Below are positions 15,451 to 22,431 of a DNA stretch of 35,264 nt, piece by piece. The notes under the pieces are model-generated. The model had not been told where the DNA came from and ran no database searches. It saw only the letters and a program-made list of their open reading frames with translations. The stretch's first letter is position 1. Each line of letters begins with the position of its first letter. The DNA is taken from contig NZ_AMRL01000031.1 in NCBI RefSeq assembly GCF_000299935.1, positions 1 through 35,264 on the forward strand, read 5' to 3'. This stretch comes from Oceanibaculum indicum P24 (GTDB lineage: Bacteria > Pseudomonadota > Alphaproteobacteria > Oceanibaculales > Oceanibaculaceae). The position numbers and the translations under genes are program-made.

Positions 15451-16095
15451 TCAGTCGAGCGTGATGATTTTGCCACTGCCGGCAGCCCCGGCATCGGCCG
15501 GATCGTGCGTCACCAGCAGCACCGGAAGGCCACGCCGCCGCGCATGATCGAACACGAAGGCGCGGAAGCGTTCGCGCAGGGCCGCATCCAGCTTACCGAA
15601 GGGTTCGTCCAGCAGCAGCAGGCAAGGGTCCGACAGCAGCGTGCGCATTAGCGCCGCGCGGGCGCGCTGTCCGCCCGACAGGGTGGCCGGGTCGCGGCTG
15701 GCGAACCCGGCGAGGTCGGCCTCTTCCAGCGCCTGGTCGATGCGCGCCCGGCGTTCGGCCCGGCCACGCACCGATGGCGGCAGGCCGAAGGCCAGATTCT
15801 CGCCGACCGACAGATGCGGGAACAAGAGGTCGTCCTGGAACAGGATGCCGATGCGCCGCTGTTCGGGTGGCAGGGCCAGGATATCCCCGCCATCCACCAG
15901 CACCGTCCCTTCGGCGGTGAAGGCGGGCGGCAGCATGCCGCACAGATGGGCCAGCAGACTTGATTTGCCGGAGCCGCTCGGCCCCATGATCGTGGCAATC
16001 TCGCCCGGACCGACGGCAAGGTCGAGCGGCCCGATCAGCCGGGTGCCATTCAGATGCAGGGTAACGCCTCGCAAATCCAGCCGGTGGCCGCTCAT
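15451..16095 (-). CDS. ynjD: YnjD-type ABC transporter ATP-binding protein
   Basis: ATPase subunit of a three-gene importer, 214 aa, near the length of E. coli YnjD. Start taken at the ATG at 16095, which overlaps the permease TGA as ATGA and has CAGGAGA upstream; a longer frame to 16134 has no such signal. Walker A is GPSGSGKSS (38-46), the Q-loop sits in GILFQDDLLFPHLSV, the signature is LSGGQRARAAL, Walker B is CLLLLDEPF, and the switch is VTHDPADA. It lacks the extra C-terminal domain of MalK-type ATPases. It is the last gene of ynjB-ynjC-ynjD. The related ThiQ and molybdate ATPases are possible cousins, but the neighbours point to Ynj. Confidence 0.88.
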   Translation of the reverse strand: MSGHRLDLRGVTLHLNGTRLIGPLDLAVGPGEIATIMGPSGSGKSSLLAHLCGMLPPAFTAEGTVLVDGGDILALPPEQRRIGILFQDDLLFPHLSVGENLAFGLPPSVRGRAERRARIDQALEEADLAGFASRDPATLSGGQRARAALMRTLLSDPCLLLLDEPFGKLDAALRERFRAFVFDHARRRGLPVLLVTHDPADAGAAGSGKIITLD

Positions 16096-17774
16096 CCGAT
16101 TCTCCTGAGGCCCGCCCGGTGGCGATAGAGCCACGCCGGCAGCAGCAGCGCCAGCAGGAAACCCAGGAAGGGCAGGCCGCCCTGCGCGAAGGCGAAGACG
16201 GCGACCACCCGCCGGTCGGCCCCGGCGGACAGGCTGACTGCCTCCGTCGTCAGCGTCGCATAGCGCCCGGCCCCGGCGAACAGGGTTGGCAGATACTGGC
16301 TGACCGAGACGGCGAATCCGATGGCCGCCGCGATGAGGATCGGTTTCAGCAGGATCGGCAGCTTCACCCGCCAGAACACGCGCGCCGGACTAGCGCCGAG
16401 GCAGCGCGCCGTGCGTTCATAGCGCGCATCGAGCGCGCGGTAGGGGTCGGCCAGCGCCAGATAGACATAGGGCAGCACGAACAGCAGGTGGCTCCAGACC
16501 AGAGCTGCCGCGCTGCCATCCAGCCGGGCGACGACCAGCAGCACCTGCACGCCGAACAGGAACCCGACCTGCGGCACCAGCAACGGCAGATAGAGCAGCC
16601 ACAGCCCGCGCTGGCTGAGCGCCCGGCCGCGCCGCTGCTCATGCTCCAGGCAGGCGAGCACCAGCGCCAGCGCGATCAGCGTTGCGGCAAGGCCGGCCCA
16701 CAGCGTGGTCCAGAACGGCAGGGCCAGCGTCTCGCCTTGCCGCATCCAGGTCGACAGGCCGATGCTCTGCGGTAGCGCGTCGGGATAGCGCCAGCGCCCG
16801 GCCAGCGACCACAGCCCCAGCGCCAGCAGCGAGAACAGGGACAGGGCTAGCGCCAGCCCGCCGCCCACGCCGGCGGCAAGGCGCAGGCCGGTGCCGCTGC
16901 CACCGCGCGATCCGCCCGCGATCCAGCGCCGGCCCAACGCGCCGGTCAGCGCCTCGATGCCGCGCGTGAGGCCGATGGCGAGCGCCACCACGAGGCAGAG
17001 CAGCACCGCCCCGGCGGCGGCGGGGAAGCGCATGGCGAGGTCTGGATCGTTGAACCAGCGCAGCAGCTGCACCGCCAGCGGCGGCGGCGTGTCGGGCGCC
17101 AGCACAATGGCCATATCGACATTGGACAGCGCATAGGCCAGCACGGCATAGAGCGGCAGCCTGATCTGCCGCTGCACCAGCGGCAGCACGGCCTTCAGCC
17201 AACCGGTGATCGGGCCGTAGCCCAGCGTGCGTGATACCGCCATCAGCCGGTTGGATGGCACCTGATTCAGCGCCGCCAGGATCATCAGCAGCAGGAAGGG
17301 GGTCTCCTTCAGCATCAGGGCCATTGTCAGCGCCAGCGCATAAGGGTCGGCGACGGTGGCGAAGCCGGGCGGCGTCTCCCAGCCGGTCAGCCAGGGCGAG
17401 ATCAGGCGCGCGATCCAGCCGCTGGGCGCGATCAGGAAGGCGAAGCCGATGGCGAGTGCGGCATGCGGCACCGCCAGCAGCGGTGCCAGCGTGACGCGCA
17501 GCCGGGCGAACCAGGCGCGGTCATGGAAGGCGGCACACAGCCCGACGGCCAGCGTGTAGGAAAGGGCGGCGGACAGCAGCCCGCTGGTCAGGGTGAGCGT
17601 CAGCGCGGTGCCGAGGCCCGGCGCCCCGGCCAGCATCCGCCAGGGATCGGAGGGTGCCAGGTCCATACCGAGCACCGGCAGATGCCCGAAGGCCGGCAGC
17701 AGCGTGCCTGCCAGCCCGGCGGCGATGGGGCCGAGGAACAGCAGCAGGGTCAGCGGCGGGACGAGGCGCAGCAT
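16092..17774 (-). CDS. ynjC: YnjC-type ABC transporter permease (fused double permease)
   Basis: Inner-membrane permease, 560 aa, holding two homologous permease halves in one chain, as in E. coli YnjC and in ThiP. About twelve hydrophobic helices can be picked out. Each half has a coupling loop: SRTLGYGPITGWLKAVLPLV in the first and ARCLGASPARVFWRVKLPIL in the second. The middle (about 275-300) is a basic Gly/Arg-rich linker. It starts 13 bases after ynjB and overlaps ynjD by four bases. The second half ends with QYLPTLFAGAGRYATLTTEAVSL, a typical fused-permease segment. The solute is not known for any YnjBCD system that I can name. Confidence 0.88.
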   Translation of the reverse strand: MLRLVPPLTLLLFLGPIAAGLAGTLLPAFGHLPVLGMDLAPSDPWRMLAGAPGLGTALTLTLTSGLLSAALSYTLAVGLCAAFHDRAWFARLRVTLAPLLAVPHAALAIGFAFLIAPSGWIARLISPWLTGWETPPGFATVADPYALALTMALMLKETPFLLLMILAALNQVPSNRLMAVSRTLGYGPITGWLKAVLPLVQRQIRLPLYAVLAYALSNVDMAIVLAPDTPPPLAVQLLRWFNDPDLAMRFPAAAGAVLLCLVVALAIGLTRGIEALTGALGRRWIAGGSRGGSGTGLRLAAGVGGGLALALSLFSLLALGLWSLAGRWRYPDALPQSIGLSTWMRQGETLALPFWTTLWAGLAATLIALALVLACLEHEQRRGRALSQRGLWLLYLPLLVPQVGFLFGVQVLLVVARLDGSAAALVWSHLLFVLPYVYLALADPYRALDARYERTARCLGASPARVFWRVKLPILLKPILIAAAIGFAVSVSQYLPTLFAGAGRYATLTTEAVSLSAGADRRVVAVFAFAQGGLPFLGFLLALLLPAWLYRHRAGLRRIG

Positions 17775-17787
17775 CCGGGAAGGCGGC

Positions 17788-18984
17788 TTAACGGCTGTAG
17801 CGCTTCAGCCATTCCTCCTCGATGCGGGTCATCCAGCTCGGATGCGGTTCCGGCAGGGCGGTGCCCAGCTCCTGCGGCGACAGGGTAGCGACGCCCAGCT
17901 GGATCGCCTCGAAGCGTGCCTTGTCGGCGGCAGGCAGGGCGGCGAGGTCCAGCACCGTGCCGTCGCCCCAATAGGCCGGGTCCTGCTTGCGCGCCTGCGC
18001 CTCTGGCGACAGAAGGAAGTTGGCGACCGCCATCGCGCCTTCCTTCGCCTTGGCATTGAACGGGATGGCGACGAAATGCGTGTTGCCGATGGTGCCGCCG
18101 TCCAGCACGAAGGTCCGCACGCTCTTCGGCAGCTTGCCCTCGGCGATCAGCGAGGAGGCCTCGCCCGGATGGAAGGACAGCGCCATGTCCACCGCGCCAT
18201 CGTCCAGCATCTGGCGCAGCGCCGGGCCGCTCTTGGGGAAGGCCGCGCCCTCACGCCACAGCGCCGGGTGCAGTGCGTCCAGCCAGGCCCAGAGCGGCTG
18301 GGTCGCCGCGGCGAAGCCGGCCTCGTCCACCGGCTTCTGCAGGATTGCCCGGTCCGGCGTCAGCTCGACCAGCGCCTGCTTCAGGAAGGTGGAGCCGATA
18401 AAGTCCGGCGGGGCGGGATAGCCGAAGCGGCCGGGATTGGCCTTCGCCCAGTCCAGCAGCGCGGGGATGCTCCTCGGCGGGTTCTTCACCCGCGCGGTAT
18501 CCATCATGAAGACGAACTGCGCCATGCCCCAGGGCGATTCCAGCCCGTCGGTCGGGATGGTGAAATCGACCAGCGTTGTTGGCTTGCCTTTCGTATCCAC
18601 CAGCTTGAAATTGGGCAGCTTCTGCGTGAACGGGCCGAACAGCATCTGGCCGCGCTTCATGGCGGCGAAATTCTCGCCATTGATCCAGATGAGATCGACC
18701 GAGCCGCCTTCGACGCGGCCAGCGGTCTTTTCCGCCAGCACGCGGGACACCGCCTCCGCCGTGTCGGCCAGCTTTACATGGCGCAGCGTCACGCCGTATT
18801 CCGCCTGCACGCGCGTCCCCACCCACTGGATGTATGTGTTGATGCGCTCGTCGCCGGCCCAGGCGTTCCAATAGACGGTCTGGCCGCGTGCCTTGGCGAG
18901 GGTGTCGGACCAGTCATCCGCCTTCACGGTGCCGATCCCCGTTGCCAGCGCCAGCGCGGCCAGCATGATCTTCACGATGCGCAT
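17788..18984 (-). CDS. ynjB: YnjB-type ABC transporter substrate-binding protein
   Basis: Periplasmic binding protein, 398 aa from the ATG at 18984; a TTG eight codons upstream is less likely. The signal peptide (1-22) is MRIVKIMLAALALATGIGTV, with cleavage probable near KADD. The mature start WSDTLAKARGQTVYWNAWAGDERINTYIQW is the YnjB hallmark. Later segments include DLIWINGENFAAMK, FTIPTDGLESPWGMAQFVF and YPAPPDFIGSTFLKQAL. It is distantly related to thiamine, iron and polyamine binding proteins. Being first in ynjB-ynjC-ynjD, it should set the operon's specificity; the ligand remains open. No TPP riboswitch or metal-box-like site was seen upstream. Confidence 0.9.
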   Translation of the reverse strand: MRIVKIMLAALALATGIGTVKADDWSDTLAKARGQTVYWNAWAGDERINTYIQWVGTRVQAEYGVTLRHVKLADTAEAVSRVLAEKTAGRVEGGSVDLIWINGENFAAMKRGQMLFGPFTQKLPNFKLVDTKGKPTTLVDFTIPTDGLESPWGMAQFVFMMDTARVKNPPRSIPALLDWAKANPGRFGYPAPPDFIGSTFLKQALVELTPDRAILQKPVDEAGFAAATQPLWAWLDALHPALWREGAAFPKSGPALRQMLDDGAVDMALSFHPGEASSLIAEGKLPKSVRTFVLDGGTIGNTHFVAIPFNAKAKEGAMAVANFLLSPEAQARKQDPAYWGDGTVLDLAALPAADKARFEAIQLGVATLSPQELGTALPEPHPSWMTRIEEEWLKRYSR

Positions 18985-19020
18985 CTTTCCGGCTCTCCCC
19001 CTTGCCAAGATGGATAGTGA

Positions 19021-19049
19021 TTACTAAGCCAGTCAGAACGGCCTGTCAG
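19021..19049 (-). promoter_or_regulatory. Weak candidate promoter of ynjBCD
   Basis: On the minus strand, CTGACA (plus 19044-19049, five of six) and TAGTAA (19021-19026, three of six) stand 17 bases apart, about 37 bases before the ynjB ATG. The -10 is poor, so this is only the best candidate in a 130-base divergent gap shared with thpR. Confidence 0.3.
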
Positions 19050-19114
19050 GCATCTCGCGCGCCCATCACGCAGCTTTGATGCCCCCAGAATGACCGTGGA
19101 AGAAGGAGGAAGCC

Positions 19115-19660
19115 ATGATCCGCCTGTTCGTCGCCCTGTCCCTGCCGGCCGGCCTGCGCCAGCGGTTGGCGCTGATGGGCGGCGGCATTCCGGGGGCGAA
19201 ATGGGTGGAGACTGACAATCTGCATCTCACCCTGCGCTTCATCGGCGAGGTGGAGGAGGGGCTGATGGAGGATATCGACGATGCGCTGCTGGGTGTCGAT
19301 TCCGACCCGTTCGAACTGACGCTGGCCGGTGTCGGCCATTGGGAAACACGGGGCAAGGCCAATGCCCTGTGGGCCGGTGTCGAGAAATCGCCGGAACTGC
19401 TGCATCTGCACGACCGGGTTGAGGCGGCGCTGGTGCGCACCGGCCTGCCGCCGGAGCCGCGCAAGTTCGCCCCGCATGTCACGCTGGCGCGGCTGAAGAA
19501 CCCGCCGGCCACCCGCGTTGGCGATTTCCTGCGCGAGCATGGCCCGTTCCGCGCGCCGCCCTTCGCGGTGCAGGGCTTCGCGCTCTATTCCAGCATCCTT
19601 GGCGCCACCGGCCCGACCTACCGGGAGGAGGCGTTCTATCCGCTGCCCGCATCCGGCTGA
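19115..19660 (+). CDS. thpR: RNA 2',3'-cyclic phosphodiesterase (2H family)
   Basis: Cytosolic 2H phosphoesterase that opens 2',3'-cyclic phosphate RNA ends to 2'-phosphates; formerly described as the 2'-5' RNA ligase LigT. 181 aa, the normal length. The two catalytic histidine motifs are HLTL at H37 and HVTL at H121, and the N-terminal RLFVALSLP is typical. The ATG at 19115 follows AAGGAGGAAG, a strong ribosome-binding site. The physiological RNA substrate is not known for most members. It is followed after 51 bases by cobB on the same strand and may share its transcript. Confidence 0.95.
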   Translation: MIRLFVALSLPAGLRQRLALMGGGIPGAKWVETDNLHLTLRFIGEVEEGLMEDIDDALLGVDSDPFELTLAGVGHWETRGKANALWAGVEKSPELLHLHDRVEAALVRTGLPPEPRKFAPHVTLARLKNPPATRVGDFLREHGPFRAPPFAVQGFALYSSILGATGPTYREEAFYPLPASG

Positions 19661-19711
19661 CAGGCGTGCAAGAGGCGGCTATCCTCATGCGAAAAGGGGG
19701 CGGGGCGCTTC

Positions 19712-20425
19712 ATGGCTGAGTCCATCGTTATCCTGACCGGGGCCGGGATCTCCAAGGAATCCGGCCTCGATACCTTCCGCGATGCGGACGGCATCTGGTC
19801 GCGCGTGCGCATCGAGGATGTCGCCACGCCGCAGGCCTTCCGCGACAATCCGCTGCGCGTCCATGATTTCTACAATGCCCGCCGCCAGCAGCTGCTGGAG
19901 TCCAATATCCAGCCGAACCCGGCCCATCTGGCGCTGGCCCGGCTGCAGCGCGACTGGCCGGGCGAGGTGCTGCTGGTCACCCAGAATATCGACGATCTGC
20001 ATGAGCGCGGCGGCAGCGCCAGCGTGCTGCATATGCATGGCGAGCTTTTGAAGGCGCGCTGCACCCATTGCCATGTCGTGGCCGAGTGGCGTGCGCCGCT
20101 CAGCGTCGGCACCGCCTGCCCCTCCTGCGGCCATGCCGCCGGGCTGCGCCCGCATGTCGTCTGGTTCGGCGAGATGCCGCTGGAGATGGAGCGCATTTAT
20201 ACGGCATTGGATGCCTGCGGGTTGTTCGTCTCCATCGGCACCTCGGGCAATGTCTATCCGGCGGCGGGCTTTGTGGATGAGGTCAGCCGGCGCGGCCATG
20301 CCCATACGGTGGAGCTGAATCTGGAGCCGTCCTCCGGCACCGATCTGTTCGACGAGGCGATCCACGGCCCGGCCAGCGAGATCGCGCCCGCCTTCGTGGA
20401 GCGGGTGCTGACATCGGGATGGTAG
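19712..20425 (+). CDS. cobB: NAD-dependent protein deacylase, class III sirtuin
   Basis: Sirtuin that removes acyl groups from lysines using NAD+. 237 aa. NAD-binding motifs are GAGISKESGLDTFR (10-23) and TQNID (90-94), the catalytic base is H109 in HMHGE, and the zinc site is C117, C120, C136 and C139. Y54 and R57 in DFYNAR form the Tyr/Arg pair that in class III sirtuins favours succinyl or malonyl lysine, so desuccinylase activity is expected beside deacetylation. No signal peptide. Its last seven bases overlap the next gene, implying translational coupling. The ribosome-binding site is a weak GGGGCGGGG. CobB can reverse acetylation of acyl-CoA synthetases, and one such gene lies at 29116. 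Confidence 0.95.
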   Translation: MAESIVILTGAGISKESGLDTFRDADGIWSRVRIEDVATPQAFRDNPLRVHDFYNARRQQLLESNIQPNPAHLALARLQRDWPGEVLLVTQNIDDLHERGGSASVLHMHGELLKARCTHCHVVAEWRAPLSVGTACPSCGHAAGLRPHVVWFGEMPLEMERIYTALDACGLFVSIGTSGNVYPAAGFVDEVSRRGHAHTVELNLEPSSGTDLFDEAIHGPASEIAPAFVERVLTSGW

Positions 20426-21006
20426 GAGAGACCCTTCCAGCGCTGCTGCGGGAGATAGCGGCCTGCCGGCTGTGCGCGGCGCATCTGCCGTTGGGCCCCC
20501 GCCCGGTGATCCGCGCGGCGGCGACTGCCCGCATCCTGGTGATCGGCCAGGCGCCGGGCACCAGGGTGCACAAGACCGGCATTCCCTTCAACGATCCCAG
20601 CGGCGACCGGCTGCGCGACTGGATGGGGATCGACCGCGACATCTTCTATGACGAGACGCGCATCGCCATCATGCCGATGGGGCTGTGCTATCCGGGCCGC
20701 AACGCGCGCGGCGGCGATGCGCCGCCCCGGCCGGAATGCGCGCCGCTCTGGCATGACCGGGTGCGGGCATTGCTGCCGGAGATCGAGCTGACGCTGCTGA
20801 TCGGCACCTATGCTCAAGGACGCTATCTGGGCGAGAAGCGGGAAAAGACGCTGGCGGCCACCGTGGCGCGCTGGCGCGACTTCGGCCCCGCTTTCATCCC
20901 CACGCCGCACCCCAGCCCGCGCAACCGCAACTGGCTGAAGACCCACCCCTGGTTCGAGGAAGAGGTCGTGCCGGAGATACGGCGGCGGGTGCGGGAACTG
21001 GTGTGA
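20419..21006 (+). CDS. Uracil-DNA glycosylase superfamily protein, uncharacterised Fe-S type
   Basis: Member of the uracil-DNA glycosylase fold, 195 aa. Motif 1 reads GQAPG (43-47), followed by HKTGIPFNDPSG (51-62); the second hallmark is HPS at 164-166. Four cysteines, C16, C19, C90 and C107, are spaced CX2C-X70-C-X16-C, closely matching the 4Fe-4S ligands of family 4 enzymes. In classic family 4 the motif is GEAPG with downstream acidic residues; here Gln replaces Glu and a His-Lys pair follows, so activity on uracil is not assured. PMGLCYPG and PPRPEC around the third and fourth cysteines appear typical of a conserved, largely unstudied subgroup. It overlaps cobB by seven bases and converges with the toxin gene six bases later. 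Confidence 0.8.
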   Translation: MVGETLPALLREIAACRLCAAHLPLGPRPVIRAAATARILVIGQAPGTRVHKTGIPFNDPSGDRLRDWMGIDRDIFYDETRIAIMPMGLCYPGRNARGGDAPPRPECAPLWHDRVRALLPEIELTLLIGTYAQGRYLGEKREKTLAATVARWRDFGPAFIPTPHPSPRNRNWLKTHPWFEEEVVPEIRRRVRELV

Positions 21007-21012
21007 GGGAGA

Positions 21013-21426
21013 TTAATCGCCGCGCCTTACGGCGTGCAGCTGCTTCTTATGGGCAATGACACTGCGCAGCACAGTCTCGAACCAAGGTTTGCCGAATTGC
21101 CCTAGTGGCGGGTCTGGTTCCAGATAGAAGGACTGGCCGACGATATCGGTGTTGTATTCGTCCAGCACGATCCAGAGCCGCAGGCTGGTATCCAAACCGG
21201 CGCGCCGTTTCTCGATCTCCGGGATTTCCACGGCGAAGCAGTCCGGTCTGGGCGGCTGGCTGGTAATGGGGAACAGTAACAGCGTATCACCGTCCGGGCG
21301 GGGAAGACGGATGCCGACGGCTGTTGGGCGTGACTTGCGGCCCTCGGTTTCGCCGCGTGCTGCCTCCCGCGCCCAAAGATAAGGATAGCGGATAACGCAG
21401 CCGGTGCGTAGCGCCTCGAAGCTCAT
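21013..21426 (-). CDS. Putative PemK/MazF-like type II toxin
   Basis: Probable toxin of a two-gene module, 137 aa; MazF/PemK proteins are usually mRNA-cleaving ribonucleases. The N-terminal layout GCVIRYPYLWAREAARGETE, then RKSRPTAVGIRL (R33 in the RPT turn), then LLLFPITSQPP (T55) follows the PemK-like pattern of a basic loop after strand one and a conserved Thr/Ser in a later strand. RRAGLDTSLRLWIVLDEYN continues the fold. The C-terminal 40 residues are longer than in classic MazF. The ATG overlaps the antitoxin TGA by four bases. Assignment rests on motif pattern and gene pairing; overall similarity to well-studied MazF is low. Confidence 0.65.
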   Translation of the reverse strand: MSFEALRTGCVIRYPYLWAREAARGETEGRKSRPTAVGIRLPRPDGDTLLLFPITSQPPRPDCFAVEIPEIEKRRAGLDTSLRLWIVLDEYNTDIVGQSFYLEPDPPLGQFGKPWFETVLRSVIAHKKQLHAVRRGD

Positions 21427-21695
21427 CCGTGCTTGCCTGGATCGGCATCGTCTTCTTGCGCATAAGCGTCGATGGCAGTCTCGATCTCGGCGAGCAGGGC
21501 GCTGGGCATACTCTCCAGCGTGCCTACCGTGCGCGTCTCAGCATTTTTGCGCAGCCGGTTATAATCCTCAATGTTCAGCAGCACGAGGCGCGGTTTGTTG
21601 CGCTGGGTGATCGTCACCGGGTGGCGCAGCGCCTCGGCGATGATATCGCCCGACTTGCGGGACAGGTCGCTGGTCGAATAGCTCTGCCGGCTCAT
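21423..21695 (-). CDS. Phd/YefM-like antitoxin
   Basis: 90-aa putative antitoxin, first gene of the module and four bases overlapping the toxin. The N-terminal half fits the Phd/YefM DNA-binding fold: STSDLSRKSGDIIAEALRHP, VTITQRNKPRLVLLNIEDYN. The C-terminal third (about 56-90) is acidic, ending QEDDADPGKHG, as expected for an unfolded toxin-binding tail. Antitoxin-first order and a palindrome at the promoter (21722-21738) support autorepression. Phd-type antitoxins usually pair with Doc, RelE or YoeB-like toxins; pairing with a PemK-like toxin is less usual but mix-and-match is well known for these families. Confidence 0.75.
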   Translation of the reverse strand: MSRQSYSTSDLSRKSGDIIAEALRHPVTITQRNKPRLVLLNIEDYNRLRKNAETRTVGTLESMPSALLAEIETAIDAYAQEDDADPGKHG

Positions 21696-21721
21696 ATTTG
21701 GAAATCCAGTAATGCTGTGCT

Positions 21722-21738
21722 TGCTATAATATACAGCA
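21722..21738 (-). promoter_or_regulatory. Operator-like palindrome at the toxin-antitoxin promoter
   Basis: 17-base near-perfect palindrome, read on the minus strand as TGCTGTATATTATAGCA, with one mismatched pair in each arm besides the centre. It overlaps a TATATT -10 for the antitoxin gene, 27 bases upstream of its ATG. A TGGAAC lies 17 bases before that -10. The site is well placed for repression by the antitoxin. Confidence 0.5.
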
Positions 21739-21764
21739 ATCTTGGGGAGGGTTCCACACCGGCC

Positions 21765-21861
21765 GTCACCCTCGGGCTTGTTCCGCCCATAGCACTTGGG
21801 GGGCCATCCGTCCGTGCGGTTTGCTCGGTCAATGGATGGTCGGATAAAGTCCGACCATGAC
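21765..21861 (-). repeat. Diverged family B repeat (copy 6)
   Basis: 97 bases. Read on the minus strand it starts GTCAT, has the hairpin GGTCGGACTTTATCCGACC where other copies have their first hairpin, then ATCCAT, and ends GGGTGAC. The plan matches family B, but the stems carry different sequence. It ends 10 bases before copy 2, in opposite orientation. Confidence 0.6.
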
Positions 21862-21871
21862 GAGATAGAGT

Positions 21872-21974
21872 GTCATTGCCGGGCTTGACCCGGCAATCCA
21901 GGGGCGGTGCTCTGCTCTGCCTGAACCGTTTCAGGAGGTGGCCCCTGGACCCTCGGGTCAAGCCCGAGGGTGAC
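21872..21974 (+). repeat. Palindromic intergenic repeat, family B, copy 2
   Basis: 103 bases from GTCATTGCCGGG to TGAC. Left hairpin TTGCCGGG/CCCGGCAA; right hairpin CCCTCGGG/CCCGAGGG. It is the GGGTCAAGCCC subtype shared with copy 4. It lies 15 bases past the UspA gene stop and could act as its 3' hairpin. Confidence 0.85.
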
Positions 21975-21989
21975 GATGGAAGTGAAAGC

Positions 21990-22418
21990 CTACTCCCTGA
22001 CCACCAGCACGGAGCAGGCGGCGTGGCGGACTACGCGGGCGGCGTTCGGGCCGAGAAGGTAGTCCTTCAGCTCCGGCCGGTGCGCGGCCAGCACGATCAG
22101 GTCGATTTTCAGCTTCTTCGCGAGGTCAAGGATGCGCTCATAGACCGTGCCCTCGGCGACGATGCACTGGGTCGGGATCTCCTTTGGAATCTCCGTATCG
22201 ATGAAGGCACGCAGCTTGCTCTGGCAGGCTTCCACGGCCTTTTTCTCGAAGCCTTTGGGGAAGAACTGGCCGACCATCGTCATGCCGAAATCCGGTACCA
22301 CGGTCATCACATGCAGCCGCGTGCCGAAGGCGCGGGCATGGTCGATGGCGACCGGCAGCGCCGATTTCCAGGAGCTGTCCTGATTGAGATCGACCGGCAG
22401 CAGGATGTCCTTGTACAT
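21990..22418 (-). CDS. Universal stress protein (UspA family), TRAP-associated
   Basis: Single-domain UspA protein, 142 aa, cytosolic. The start MYKDILLPVDL and the end RVVRHAACSVLVVR are family hallmarks. The ATP-binding loop, usually G-2x-G-9x-G-S/T, reads AAHRPELKDYLLGPNAARVV here: the first two glycines are Ala and Arg, and Pro-Asn follows the third. TeaD, the UspA protein of the Halomonas ectoine TRAP system, belongs to a similar TRAP-linked subgroup and is thought to bind ATP, so nucleotide binding is not excluded. A strong GGGAGGA precedes the ATG. It starts 13 bases after the TRAP permease stop, so a regulatory role for that transporter is plausible. Confidence 0.9.
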   Translation of the reverse strand: MYKDILLPVDLNQDSSWKSALPVAIDHARAFGTRLHVMTVVPDFGMTMVGQFFPKGFEKKAVEACQSKLRAFIDTEIPKEIPTQCIVAEGTVYERILDLAKKLKIDLIVLAAHRPELKDYLLGPNAARVVRHAACSVLVVRE

Positions 22419-22431
22419 AGCCTGTCCTCCC

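Noticed and set aside
18985-19114. TPP riboswitch upstream of ynjBCD
   Set aside because: The gap is short and neither conserved thi-box segment could be found, so a thiamine role is not supported.
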